Shown here: in pieces, positions 27,223-35,624 of the stretch
Layout of the letters: every line of letters begins with the position of its first letter
Position numbering within the stretch: the stretch's first letter is position 1
Origin: Gaiellasilicea sp033857955
Lineage (GTDB): Bacteria; Actinomycetota; Thermoleophilia; Gaiellales; Gaiellaceae
Assembly: GCA_033857955.1 (NCBI GenBank)
Contig: JAWVCW010000028.1
Location: 1-64,000, forward strand
DNA: 64,000 nucleotides
Reading direction: 5' to 3'
Program-made: the position numbers and the translations under genes
Notes under the pieces: model-generated
What the model was told of the DNA's origin: nothing
The model's database searches: none
What the model saw: the letters and a program-made list of their open reading frames with translations, nothing else

Positions 27223-28210
27223 CGAGGCCTGGCCTGTCGGAGGGCACCTGGACACCGTCGACGAACGCCACGCCGGGCCACGGATCGTGCGCGATCAGCA
27301 GGTTGCCGTCCAGGTCGACGTGGTCGCAGAGCGGCGCCACGGCGCAGCCGGCGGCGATTGCGAGCCCCGACTCGATCATGCAGCCGAGCATCACCCCGAG
27401 GCCGAGCGCGCGGCCCGCGTGCGTCATCCGCACGGCCTCGCGGATTCCGCCCGACTTGGCGAGCTTGATGTTGATCCCGTGCGCGATCTCCGCGCAGGCG
27501 GCGACGCTGTCCAGCCGGTGGCAGTCCTCGTCGACGTAGATCGGGATCGGCGAGCGCTCCTTGAGGGTCCTGCCGCCGCTGTCACCGGCCTTGAGCGGCT
27601 GCTCGCAGTACGCAACGCCGAGCTCTGCCAGCCGTGGCAGCGCTTCGAGCGCCTCGTCGAGCGACCACCACTCGTTCACGTCGACCTGCAGCGGCAACTC
27701 GGTCACCGAGCGCACCGCACGGACGCGCTCGACGTCGAGCCCGTCGCCGCCGCCGAGCTTCAGCTTCAGCCGCTTGAAGCGCGCCGCCGCTTTCTCAGCC
27801 CGGCGCGCCATGTCGTCGGGATCGCCGAGCCAGACCGTCCACGAGGTCGGCGGGCCGGTGCGCGGCAGGCCGAGGAGCTTCCACGTCGGGAGGCCGAGGA
27901 GCTTGCCTTGAAGGTCGTGCAGCGCTCCGTCGAGCGCGGCCCGCGCGGCGTACTCCCCCGGTGGCAGCCGAGCCTCGATCTCTTCGAGCGCGAACGGGTC
28001 GTCGCCGAGGAGCGGGCCCGCGGCCTCGAGATACGCGAGCGCCGACTCCCCCGACTCGTCGTACCGCTCGATCGGCGCGCCCTCCCCGAAGCCCGAGACG
28101 TCCCCGGTCCGCAGCTCGACCTGGACGACGTCGTCCTCGTCGCTCGACTCGCGCGCGATCACGAACGTCTCGGCCAGCTTCAGCGTGACGATCCGTGCGG
28201 TCAGCTCCAT
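27206..28210 (-). CDS. dgcA: Enolase-superfamily racemase/epimerase, probable N-acetyl-D-glutamate racemase
   Basis: A 334-aa muconate-lactonising-type enzyme. Catalytic lysines are expected in KLKLGGG (about 160) and INIKLAKSGGI (about 255-265), with metal-binding acids in QVDVNEWW, YCEQPL and YVDEDCH. The overall pattern is that of dipeptide epimerases. Next to a DUF1611 gene the DgcA role in D-glutamate use is the best guess; L-Ala-D/L-Glu epimerase of peptidoglycan recycling is the alternative. The start is ATG 28210. Confidence 0.75.
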   Translation of the reverse strand: MELTARIVTLKLAETFVIARESSDEDDVVQVELRTGDVSGFGEGAPIERYDESGESALAYLEAAGPLLGDDPFALEEIEARLPPGEYAARAALDGALHDLQGKLLGLPTWKLLGLPRTGPPTSWTVWLGDPDDMARRAEKAAARFKRLKLKLGGGDGLDVERVRAVRSVTELPLQVDVNEWWSLDEALEALPRLAELGVAYCEQPLKAGDSGGRTLKERSPIPIYVDEDCHRLDSVAACAEIAHGINIKLAKSGGIREAVRMTHAGRALGLGVMLGCMIESGLAIAAGCAVAPLCDHVDLDGNLLIAHDPWPGVAFVDGVQVPSDRPGLGVEPA

Positions 28211-28246
28211 GCTGAGTAGACTAGAACGTCCCTGCATCACCCCCGT

Positions 28247-28319
<73 letters not shown>

Positions 28320-28373
28320 TCCCTTCTGGCGCAGGGTCGCTACGACCCCTGAAGGACCGCTCCGCGGCCGGGC

Positions 28374-28757
28374 TCATGCCTCAGCCGTGATCGTGATCCC
28401 GCCGCGGGCCTTCTGCGTCAGCACGACCCGCACCTTGTCGGCAGGGAGCTCGAGTACCCCGGCGACGTCGTCGCGGATCTTCACGGCCAGGGCTTCGCAG
28501 AAGACGCCCTCGTTCCGGTAGGTCGCGAGGTAGAGCTTCAGCGACTTCGACTCGAGGCAGAGCGGCTGCGGCCAGTATTCGATCGCGGCTGTGTAGAAGT
28601 CCGGCTGGCCGGTGATCGGGCAGACGGCGACCAGCTCGTCACTCGTCATCGAGACGTGCGAGACGCCCGGGTTCGGGAAGGTCTCGAGGCCCGCGTAGTG
28701 CTCGGAGCCGGCGTGTCCGAGCGCGACGAACTCGGTCGATCGGGTCGTTTCGTCCAT
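28374..28757 (-). CDS. queF: NADPH-dependent preQ0 reductase QueF
   Basis: A 127-aa single-domain QueF that reduces 7-cyano-7-deazaguanine to preQ1 in queuosine synthesis. The catalytic Cys is in VCPITGQPD (about 45-53) and the family motif ESKSLKLY at about 69-76. No queC, queD or queE is adjacent. A TAGAGT box ends 8 nt before the ATG at 28757, so the message is probably leaderless. Confidence 0.93.
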   Translation of the reverse strand: MDETTRSTEFVALGHAGSEHYAGLETFPNPGVSHVSMTSDELVAVCPITGQPDFYTAAIEYWPQPLCLESKSLKLYLATYRNEGVFCEALAVKIRDDVAGVLELPADKVRVVLTQKARGGITITAEA

Positions 28758-28764
28758 CGAGCCG

Positions 28765-28771
28765 TACTCTA
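28765..28771. promoter_or_regulatory. Symmetric shared -10 box between queF and the deoxyribosyltransferase-like gene
   Basis: TACTCTA reads TACTCT on plus and TAGAGT on minus, each a TAnnnT -10. The two ATGs lie 9 nt (plus) and 8 nt (minus) from their own box, so both divergent genes look leaderless. Confidence 0.6.
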
Positions 28772-28779
28772 GGCGAGCG

Positions 28780-29145
28780 ATGCGCGTCTATCTCGCCGGG
28801 CCGCCGTTCGCGGAGGAGTACCGCCGCCGCGCCGGGGCCCTCGTCCGCGCGGCCGGCTGGGAGCCCGTCGACCCGATGCGGCGCGATTTCCGGGGCCGCA
28901 CCGAGGGCAACGAGCGGGAGATCGTCGAAGGCGATCTCGCCGAGATCGACTCGTGCGACGTCGTGCTGGCCTCGTTCACGGCCCCGGACGAGGGGACGGC
29001 GATGGAAGCCTGGTACGCGCACCGGGCCGGAAAGCCGGTCGTCGTCTACACTGGCGGCTCGCCGGCGCACCCGTGGACCGTGTACGTCGCAGACGCGGTC
29101 TGCCCGGATCTCGCGCAGGCGGTCGCGGCGCTCAAGCAGGCATGA
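28780..29145 (+). CDS. Nucleoside 2-deoxyribosyltransferase-like protein
   Basis: A 121-aa protein with the N-terminal motif VYLAGPPF, the segment CDVVLASFTAPDEGTAMEAW (about 59-78) holding the expected Asp and Glu, and a final helix. This is the NDT fold, which also includes nucleotide hydrolases of the RCL/DNPH1 type. Substrate unknown. It overlaps the end of the convergent aminotransferase gene by 14 nt. Confidence 0.75.
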   Translation: MRVYLAGPPFAEEYRRRAGALVRAAGWEPVDPMRRDFRGRTEGNEREIVEGDLAEIDSCDVVLASFTAPDEGTAMEAWYAHRAGKPVVVYTGGSPAHPWTVYVADAVCPDLAQAVAALKQA

Positions 29146-30160
29146 GCTGGGCGAGCGCGTCGAGCAGCCGCTCGACGTCCGCGGCCTCGTTGTAGGGAGC
29201 GATCGAGACGCGGAGCAGGCTCTTCCCCTCCCAATCGCTCACCACCACCTCGATCCGGTGCTCGCCGAAGAGGCGGCGCTGGAGCTCCTGGGGATCGTCT
29301 GTCGCGACCTCGGACGCCCACATCTGCGGCGCGGGTGACGCTGCGACCGGCGGCAGCCGGTCGCGGAAGGACGCCGCCAGCCGCCGGCAGCGCTCCAGAT
29401 CGAACCCGCGGTGCGCCTCGATCGCCGCCGGGACGGTCAGCGCCGCTGCCGGATCGCGGGTGCCCTGCCAGCCGTGCCGCTCGGCGAAGCTCGCCTCGGC
29501 GCCGTAGCCCCACGAGATGACGAGCGGCTCGATCCAGCTCTGGTGCTCCGGCCGCGCCCAGAGGAACCCGGCTCCCTTCGGCGCCGAGAGCCACTTGTGG
29601 CAGTTGCCCGCGTAGATGTCGGCGCCGAGCCGCTCGAGGTCGAGCGGGATCTGACCGGGCGCGTGCGCCCCGTCGACGATCGAGAGCACGCCCGCCTCAC
29701 GGGCGGCGGCACAGATCTCCTCGACGGGCAGCACGAGCGCGGTCGCCGAGGTGATGTGGCTGACCGAGACCACCTTCGTCTTCGGGCCGATCGCGGCGGC
29801 AAGCTCGTCCGGCTCCGCGTAGACGAGCCTCGCGCCGACGAACTCCCACGTGCGGGTCACCGCTCCGTACTCGTGGCGTGTCGTCAGGACCTCGTCGTGC
29901 GGGCCGAGGCGGAGCGAGCGGATGACTGCGTTCAGACCGGCCGTCGCGTTCGGCACGAAGACGAGATCGTCGGGCCGCGCACCGACGAAGGCGGCCAGCT
30001 CGGTGCGCGCGTCGCCCAGGAGCTGATCGAAGCGTCGAGTGAGGAACTCGGTCGGGTTCCGCTCCAGCTCGCGTTGCAGCTCCTGGTAGCGGGCGAAGAC
30101 CGGCGCCGGGCAGGCGCCGTAGCTCCCGTGGTTGAGGTGGACCACATCCGGATTGAGCAA
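29132..30160 (-). CDS. Class V aminotransferase-fold PLP enzyme (isopenicillin N epimerase-like)
   Basis: About 342 aa. The PLP lysine is in GNCHKWLSAPKG, with the aspartate in SIVDGAHAPGQIP and the N-terminal NHGSYGACP motif, as in the EgtE and isopenicillin N epimerase-like group. The reaction is probably a lyase, desulfurase or epimerase and cannot be fixed from sequence. The start is unclear: TTG 30160 avoids overlap with the divergent MFS gene, but homologues usually keep a few more residues, and TTG 30220 is the next upstream choice. Confidence 0.82.
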   Translation of the reverse strand: MLNPDVVHLNHGSYGACPAPVFARYQELQRELERNPTEFLTRRFDQLLGDARTELAAFVGARPDDLVFVPNATAGLNAVIRSLRLGPHDEVLTTRHEYGAVTRTWEFVGARLVYAEPDELAAAIGPKTKVVSVSHITSATALVLPVEEICAAAREAGVLSIVDGAHAPGQIPLDLERLGADIYAGNCHKWLSAPKGAGFLWARPEHQSWIEPLVISWGYGAEASFAERHGWQGTRDPAAALTVPAAIEAHRGFDLERCRRLAASFRDRLPPVAASPAPQMWASEVATDDPQELQRRLFGEHRIEVVVSDWEGKSLLRVSIAPYNEAADVERLLDALAQLMPA

Positions 30161-30187
30161 GAAGTCCAGGACGCTTACTGTCTCACG

Positions 30188-31465
30188 GTGCGCAACTACC
30201 TCCGGAGCCTGAACCCGCAACTGCCCCGCTCGGTGCAGACCCTGCAGCTCGGCGGGCTCCTGAACGCGATCGGGAACGGCCTGATCCTTCCGTTCACGCT
30301 CATCTACCTGCACAACGAACGCGGGATCGGCCTCGGTACCGCGGGGCTCGTGATGGGTACGAACGCGGCAGTCAGCCTCGTTGCAGGCCCGATCGCCGGC
30401 GCCCTGGTCGATCGCGTCGGCGGCAAGAAGATGCTCGCGATCGCGCTGCTCTTCCTGACGGTCGGGATCGCCGGCTATTCGCTTGTCGAGACGGCCTGGC
30501 AGGGCTTCCTCGTCGCAGCAGTCGTGGGGATCGGGAACGGCGCCTTCTGGCCGTCACAGTCGTCACTGCTGTCCGGGCTTGCGCCACGCGAGAAGCGGCC
30601 GGCGGTATTCGCGATGCAGCGGGTGACCATGAATCTGGGGATCGGGATCGGAGGCCTCGCCGGCGGTTTCATCGCGTCCGAGAGCTTCCAGGCGCTCTTC
30701 ATCATCGACGCGTTCACATTCGTCGCCTACGCGGCGGTGCTCTGGGTCTTCGTTCCCGAGCCACGCCACGCGGTCGAGCGGGCCGCGCGCTCAGGGAGCT
30801 ATCGCGATGTCTTCCGCCACCGTGTCTTCATGGGCCTGATGGCCGTGAACGCGGCGTTCATCGTCGCCGGGATCGCTCAACTCGAGGTACTGCCTGCGTA
30901 CGCCAAGAACGAGGTCGGCATCGCCGAGACCGGAATCGGCCAGCTCTTCTTCATCAACACGCTCGCCGTCGTGCTCCTCCAGCTCCCGATCGCCCGGTTC
31001 GCGCGGGGCCACCGGCGGATGCCGTACCTCGCGCTGGTCGGCGTCTTTTGCGCGGCGTCGTGGCTGCTCGTGCCCGTGAGCGGACTGTGGCTCGCGGGTG
31101 CCGGAGCATTTGCCGTCCTCGCGCTCGCGGTCGCCATCTTCGGTGTCGCCGAGTGCCTGCACGGCGCGGTTCAGGCCCCGCTCGTGGCCGACCTCGCCGA
31201 CCACCGGCTGATCGGCCGCTACATGGCTATCTCGGCGCTCTCCTGGCAGGTGGGATTCACGATCGGCCCGGCCGCAGGCGCCGCGCTGCTCGCCGCCTCG
31301 CCCACGGGACTCTGGATCGCCGCCGCAATCGTCTGCCTGCTGGCGGGCGGAGCAGCGCTCGTGCTCGAGCGCAGCCTGCCCGAGAACGTCCGCCGGACGC
31401 CGCGGATCCCGTCGCCGGTGCACGCGCCCGTGGTCGTCGTCGACGTTGCGTTTCCCGGCGACTAG
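30188..31465 (+). CDS. Major facilitator superfamily transporter
   Basis: A 425-aa protein with about 12 membrane segments. The loop between TM2 and TM3 carries the MFS motif A form (GALVDRVGGKKM, about 76-87). This is the layout of drug/metabolite efflux permeases, with no substrate clue. The start is GTG 30188, with TACTGT ending 6 nt upstream, so a leaderless message is likely. It is divergent from the class V aminotransferase gene. Confidence 0.88.
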   Translation: MRNYLRSLNPQLPRSVQTLQLGGLLNAIGNGLILPFTLIYLHNERGIGLGTAGLVMGTNAAVSLVAGPIAGALVDRVGGKKMLAIALLFLTVGIAGYSLVETAWQGFLVAAVVGIGNGAFWPSQSSLLSGLAPREKRPAVFAMQRVTMNLGIGIGGLAGGFIASESFQALFIIDAFTFVAYAAVLWVFVPEPRHAVERAARSGSYRDVFRHRVFMGLMAVNAAFIVAGIAQLEVLPAYAKNEVGIAETGIGQLFFINTLAVVLLQLPIARFARGHRRMPYLALVGVFCAASWLLVPVSGLWLAGAGAFAVLALAVAIFGVAECLHGAVQAPLVADLADHRLIGRYMAISALSWQVGFTIGPAAGAALLAASPTGLWIAAAIVCLLAGGAALVLERSLPENVRRTPRIPSPVHAPVVVVDVAFPGD

Positions 31466-31510
31466 CTAGAATCGCGCCCATGCCCGTGCTCGAGGACCCG
31501 CTCAGTACGT

Positions 31511-32497
31511 ATGGCCAACCTGCCTCGCATCCGGCGAACGCGGGCTGGCTCCGGCGCGGTCCCGGCCGGCGCGCTCGCTGAGCGCCGCCCGCTCGAGCTC
31601 TCCGCCGGCGGGCTGACCTGGGTGCACCTCGACCATCCCGACCCGGAGACCGCGAACGCTCTGGCCGAGCGGTTCGGCTGGCACGCGCTCGACGTCGAGG
31701 ACGTGCTCTCGAAGCGGCAGCGGCCCAAGATCGACGAATACCCGGACTACCTCTTCGCCGTCCTCCACTTCCCCGTCTATGACAAGGCGATCCAGCGCCT
31801 GAACGCGGCCGAGCTCGATCTCTTCCTCGGCTCGGACTATCTCGTCACGATGCCCAACGTCGAGCTGCTGCCGGTCTCGCGCCTCTTCCGGCGCTGCGAG
31901 GAGGACGCGGAGCTCCGGGAGAGCCTCTTCGCCGAGGGGTCGGGACGGCTCCTCTACGAGGTGCTCGACGACCTGTTCGACTACTGCTTCCCGATCCTCG
32001 ACAAGATCGGGCACAAGCTCGACTCGGTCGAGGACGACATGTTCGAGCGCCGTGCCGAGGACGTCGTGCGCGACCTGTCGAACGTGAAGCAGGAGATCAT
32101 CTCCTACCGGAAGATCATCAAGCCCGAGCGGACGACTCTCCGCCTGCTCGAGCGGCGCGTCGAGCGGTTCCTGCCGCACGAGCTCGACCTCTACTTCGAC
32201 GACATCGTCGACGGCGCCGAGCGGATCTGGGACCTGCTCGACAACTACAAGGAGGTCGTCGAGGGGCTGGAGTCGACGAACGAGTCGGTCATCTCGCACC
32301 GCCAGAACGATGTCCTCCGCGTCCTCACGGTCTTCAGCGCGATCCTGCTGCCGCTGACGCTGATCGCGAGCGTGTTCGGGATGAACGTCGACTTTCCCGG
32401 CTTCGGATCGGCGGCCGCGTTCTGGATCATCATCGCCGCGATGGTTGCGGCCGGTGCGGGCCTGCTCGGCTTCTTCCGCTGGAAGCGCTGGCTCTGA
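31511..32497 (+). CDS. corA: CorA-type magnesium/metal channel
   Basis: A 328-aa protein with a large cytoplasmic N-terminal funnel (helical, acidic) and two C-terminal membrane segments. The signature GMN lies after TM1 (ASVFGMNVDF, about 290-299), and the basic end FFRWKRWL follows TM2. It moves Mg or Co. A TAGAAT box at 31467-31472 would start transcription near 31480, about 30 nt before the ATG. No clear Shine-Dalgarno is seen. Confidence 0.92.
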   Translation: MANLPRIRRTRAGSGAVPAGALAERRPLELSAGGLTWVHLDHPDPETANALAERFGWHALDVEDVLSKRQRPKIDEYPDYLFAVLHFPVYDKAIQRLNAAELDLFLGSDYLVTMPNVELLPVSRLFRRCEEDAELRESLFAEGSGRLLYEVLDDLFDYCFPILDKIGHKLDSVEDDMFERRAEDVVRDLSNVKQEIISYRKIIKPERTTLRLLERRVERFLPHELDLYFDDIVDGAERIWDLLDNYKEVVEGLESTNESVISHRQNDVLRVLTVFSAILLPLTLIASVFGMNVDFPGFGSAAAFWIIIAAMVAAGAGLLGFFRWKRWL

Positions 32498-32507
32498 GCT
32501 AAATCGC

Positions 32508-33116
32508 ATGCCCGGTCGCCCTGCGCTCGTCGAGTCCGCACTTCGGCTTTCGTTCCTCACGATTGCGTGGAACGGCGCCGTCGGAGCCGCGGCCCTCGTC
32601 GTGTCGGTCATCGACGGCAGCCTCGCCCTGACCGGATTCGCCCTGACCGCGTTGCTCGACTCGTCCGCGTCCGTCGTGCTCGTGTGGCGTTTCCGGAAGG
32701 AGCGCCACGATGCGGCTGCGGCAGAGCGTCTCGAACGTCGGGCGCTGGCCTGGGTCGCGGTCACGATGCTGCTCGTCGCTCTCTACGTCGGCGTGCAGTC
32801 CGTGCGCGCCCTCATCGACGGCTCTGACCCCGAAGCATCGGCATTCGGCGTGACCCTCGCCGCAGCATCACTCGTGGTGCTGCCCTGGCTGGGACGACTC
32901 AAGCTCCGAGTGGCTGCGCGCCTGGCCAGTCAGGCGCTTCGCGGCGACGGGATCCTCACCCTGGCCTCGGCCGCTCTAGCCGCAGTGACATTGGCCGCAC
33001 TGCTCGTGAACGCCTTGTTCGGGTGGTGGTGGGCCGATCCCGCCGCGGCCCTGCTCATCGCCACAGCTCTGGCGATCGAGGCGACCCGCATCGCTGCGCG
33101 TCATCGCTTCGGGTAA
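32508..33116 (+). CDS. CDF-like membrane protein without the cytoplasmic domain
   Basis: A 202-aa protein with about six membrane segments. The pattern ALLDSSASVVLVWRF near the second helix and GDGILTLASAALA plus GWWWADPAAALLI in the last two resembles cation diffusion facilitators. Metal-binding His/Asp pairs are incomplete, and the C-terminal cytoplasmic domain is missing. It could be a cation transporter or a non-metal relative. It starts 10 nt after corA. Confidence 0.6.
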   Translation: MPGRPALVESALRLSFLTIAWNGAVGAAALVVSVIDGSLALTGFALTALLDSSASVVLVWRFRKERHDAAAAERLERRALAWVAVTMLLVALYVGVQSVRALIDGSDPEASAFGVTLAAASLVVLPWLGRLKLRVAARLASQALRGDGILTLASAALAAVTLAALLVNALFGWWWADPAAALLIATALAIEATRIAARHRFG

Positions 33117-33122
33117 GGACCG

Positions 33123-33359
33123 CTAGCCGGCAGATCCACGGAGATCGTCGACCAAGACGATCTCTTCGAAGCGAACATCACCGGCGACACGAGGCCTGTC
33201 GCCTTCGAAGCTGACGACGTAGGTCGGGGAGGCGTCACGTGCGAACCTGCCGAGAATGCGGCCGAGGGTGCCGGAGCGAACGTCGCCGTGGCTTTGCAGC
33301 AGGCGGACGTTGTCGTTGGGATGAAACTCGGTGTGGGCATGTGGGGGGATGTTTGTCAT
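33123..33359 (-). CDS. Small protein of unknown function, SH3-like pattern
   Basis: 78 aa from ATG 33359. Residues 11-70 alternate short strands (NDNVRLLQ, GTLGRILGRF, PTYVVSFEG, EEIVLVDD), which looks like a small SH3/KOW-like barrel. No family is recognised. The frame is open further upstream, but that part is basic and unlike protein. It ends 7 nt from the convergent CDF-like gene. Confidence 0.55.
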   Translation of the reverse strand: MTNIPPHAHTEFHPNDNVRLLQSHGDVRSGTLGRILGRFARDASPTYVVSFEGDRPRVAGDVRFEEIVLVDDLRGSAG

Positions 33360-33462
33360 ATGTCCATACCTAACGCCCCGGCGCCCGGTCGGATACGGGG
33401 AAACCCGGCTCGATCGAGGGATTTGTTCCCAAAGCCGCGTTTCCGGGCTCAACCGGTTGGCC

Positions 33463-33684
33463 TTAGCGCTCGCGGTAGACGATGCGCCCGCGCGTCAGGT
33501 CGTACGGGGAGAGCTCGATCTTCACCCGGTCGCCCGGATTCATCCGGATCCTGTAGCGGCGCATCTTGCCCGAGGTGTACCCGAGGGCCTCGTGGCCGTT
33601 GTCGAGCGCGACGCGGAACATGCCGCCGCCGAACGCTTCCATGATGTCGCCTTCCAGCTCGACCTTTTCCTCTTTGACGCCCAT
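33463..33684 (-). CDS. infA: Translation initiation factor IF-1
   Basis: A 73-aa OB-fold protein that blocks the ribosomal A site during initiation. The sequence is typical (EGDIMEAFGGGMFRVALDNG, GDRVKIELSPYDLTRGRI). The start ATG 33684 has AGGGAG upstream. It usually sits between secY/adk/map and rpmJ; here it stands alone, away from ribosomal protein genes. Confidence 0.95.
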   Translation of the reverse strand: MGVKEEKVELEGDIMEAFGGGMFRVALDNGHEALGYTSGKMRRYRIRMNPGDRVKIELSPYDLTRGRIVYRER

Positions 33685-33764
33685 GCGTCTCCCTCTGTCG
33701 CTACCTGCCCAGGCCCGAACACGGTACCGCAGATCGCCTTGGTGCGGGCGAAAACCCGAGCGTT

Positions 33765-33926
33765 TTAGGTGTCGAACTCGCGCGCTGCGCACTGTGGGCA
33801 GTACACGAGGAGGGTCGCCTCAGCGTCCAGATATGCCCGCCAGCCCCGCGCCGGGCCGGATTCTGCACCGCACTCGAGACAGACGAGATCGCCTGCTACA
33901 AGCTTCTCTGGGGCCTTCCGCTCCAT
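33765..33926 (-). CDS. Small zinc-ribbon protein
   Basis: A 53-aa protein (ATG 33926, TAA 33765-33767) with two CxxC pairs: VCLECGAE (about 15-22) and YCPQCAAREF near the C-terminus. The pairs are about 25 residues apart, with GPARGWRAYLDAEAT between. This is a four-Cys zinc ribbon of unknown function. It lies upstream of infA on the same strand. Confidence 0.65.
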   Translation of the reverse strand: MERKAPEKLVAGDLVCLECGAESGPARGWRAYLDAEATLLVYCPQCAAREFDT

Positions 33927-34032
33927 CGCAGCCCAGCTTGCCCGAAGCTCCCCCGAACCGCATTCCCCGCTTCGGAGCTAGCGGTGTACGCGGTTCGAGG
34001 GTATCCAGAGCCCCAGTCAGCGCGCGGCCTCC

Positions 34033-34854
34033 CTATACCGGCTGCAGCGTCCGGGAGCCGGCGTGAGCCGGAACCTCCGCGGTCTCGAGCGCGCGCCAGG
34101 TCATCGTGCCGACGATCCCGTCCGGCGTCAGGTCGTGCTGCTCCTGGAATATCTTCACGGCCGTTTCCGTGATCTCGCCGAAATCGCCGTCGATCGCCGC
34201 CGGCTCCGGGAACAGCCCGTTCTGGCGAAGCAGCTTCTGGAGGCGCTTGACCTGCCAGCCTTCGGAGCCCGTTTTCAGCGTCACCGGGGCGTCCTTCAGC
34301 GGCTTCGCCTCCGCCGGAGCTTCGGCGCCGCCGAGCTTCGCCCGGATCAGGGCGAGGTACTTCTCGACCGGGAACCCCTGGCCCGGATCCCAGTGGCTCC
34401 CGCGCTTGAACGCCTTGCTGACCGCATCGTGGGTCGTGATCCCGCGCTTGCCCGCAACCAGATCCGCTGCGTACAGCCAGGTGACCGGGATCTTGTACTT
34501 GCGGCAGAGCTCGGCAACGAGCGTGGCCGATCGATCGAGCATGCCCGTCGAGTACTCGTCGCTCCAGTCCCGACCCGTCTGCTTCGCCCGACCAGCGTGC
34601 TCGATCCCGATCCCGTCGTGGTTCGCGCCCGGCGCCTGCCAGGCCACGTCCTGGTCACGCACGCACTGCACGATCGAGTTCGCGTCGACGCAGTAGTGCG
34701 CCGATACCTTCGCCTTGGGGTTGCGGAACCACTCGGCGCAGTTCTCCGCCGTCTCACCCTTCTCGTCCATCTCCATGGTGTGGATGACGAGCAGGTCGAT
34801 CTGGCGCCCTCCGGTGCGGTTGACGTGAGGGCTTTCGACAAATAGGTAGGCCAC
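34033..34854 (-). CDS. N-acetylmuramoyl-L-alanine amidase with peptidoglycan-binding domain
   Basis: A 273-aa protein. The Amidase_2 domain (about 15-175) has zinc-ligand histidines in LLVIHTME and ITTHDAVS, a GIGIEHAG core and SHWDPGQGF. A PG_binding_1 domain follows (about 195-260, GWQVKRLQKLLRQNGLF, IDGDFGEITETAVKIFQ). It cuts the bond between MurNAc and L-Ala. It has no signal peptide, like phage endolysins, but no holin or phage gene is near. The start is GTG 34854. Confidence 0.88.
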   Translation of the reverse strand: MAYLFVESPHVNRTGGRQIDLLVIHTMEMDEKGETAENCAEWFRNPKAKVSAHYCVDANSIVQCVRDQDVAWQAPGANHDGIGIEHAGRAKQTGRDWSDEYSTGMLDRSATLVAELCRKYKIPVTWLYAADLVAGKRGITTHDAVSKAFKRGSHWDPGQGFPVEKYLALIRAKLGGAEAPAEAKPLKDAPVTLKTGSEGWQVKRLQKLLRQNGLFPEPAAIDGDFGEITETAVKIFQEQHDLTPDGIVGTMTWRALETAEVPAHAGSRTLQPV

Positions 34855-34945
34855 GGCCTTCCTCCCGACTCAGGCCGCAGAGCTTGAAAGACGGTCCATG
34901 ATCCCGCTAGGGCGTCTGGAATTCAAGCGAAGCGCGAAAGAAGCG

Positions 34946-35578
34946 CTAGGAGATGAGCGAGCGCCGCAACGCTGTCGCGACGGCCTGCGTCCGCGTGGAG
35001 ACGCCGAGCTTGGCCATTGCGGCGCCGAGCTGCGTCCGCGCCGTGTCGGGCGAGATGAAGAGCTCGCGTCCGATCGTCTCGTTCGAGTGGCCGTCGGCGA
35101 GCAGCCGGAGCACATCCCGCTCGCGGGCGGTCAGGCCGAGCTCCCGTCCGGGCATGGCGCGGATGACGACGTCGGCGAGCGCGGGATCGATGTACATGCC
35201 GCCGTTGCCAACGGTCTCGAGCGCGCGGACGAGCGCCTGGAGGGGTGCATCCTTGAGCACGAAGCCGCGGGCACCGGCGTCGAGGACCTCGTCCAGGAGC
35301 GCGGCGTCGCCGAACCCCGAGTAGACGACGGCCGCGCACTGCGGCGTCGTCCTCGTTACCTGGCGGACGACGGCAGCGCCGGAGATCCCGGGCATGCGCA
35401 GGTCGACCACAGCGAGCGACGGACGCTGCGACTCGATGAGCGCGATCGCCTCCTCGCCGTTCCGGGCGATCCCGACGATTCGATAGCCCTGCGTGCCGAG
35501 ATATCTCGCGACGCTCTCCAGCACCGAAGGGTGGTCGTCGGCGACGACGCAGGTGGACTTAGCCGCAATGGAGCTCAC
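34946..35578 (-). CDS. NarL/FixJ-family response regulator
   Basis: A 210-aa protein. The receiver domain has DD at VVADDHPS, the phospho-acceptor Asp in AVVDLRMPG (about 55-60) and Lys in FVLKDAP. The C-terminal LuxR-type helix-turn-helix is LTARERDVLRLLADGHSNETIGRELF (about 147-172). The start is GTG 35578. No histidine kinase is adjacent on the same strand. It is divergent from the HIT gene. Confidence 0.9.
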   Translation of the reverse strand: MSSIAAKSTCVVADDHPSVLESVARYLGTQGYRIVGIARNGEEAIALIESQRPSLAVVDLRMPGISGAAVVRQVTRTTPQCAAVVYSGFGDAALLDEVLDAGARGFVLKDAPLQALVRALETVGNGGMYIDPALADVVIRAMPGRELGLTARERDVLRLLADGHSNETIGRELFISPDTARTQLGAAMAKLGVSTRTQAVATALRRSLIS

Positions 35579-35624
35579 ATCCGTGTGGTCGGCCGGTCGA
35601 CTTCGAAATTGAGAGGATCGAGCG

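Noticed and set aside
28332..28351. Hairpin after tRNA-Arg as an intrinsic terminator
   Set aside because: CAGGGTCG-CTA-CGACCC pairs well, but no T-run follows on either strand, so it is not called as a terminator.
31480..31584. 34-codon leaderless frame (ATG 7 nt after TAGAAT) before corA
   Set aside because: It overlaps corA in another frame and turns Arg/Gly-rich; more likely the 5' end of the corA transcript.
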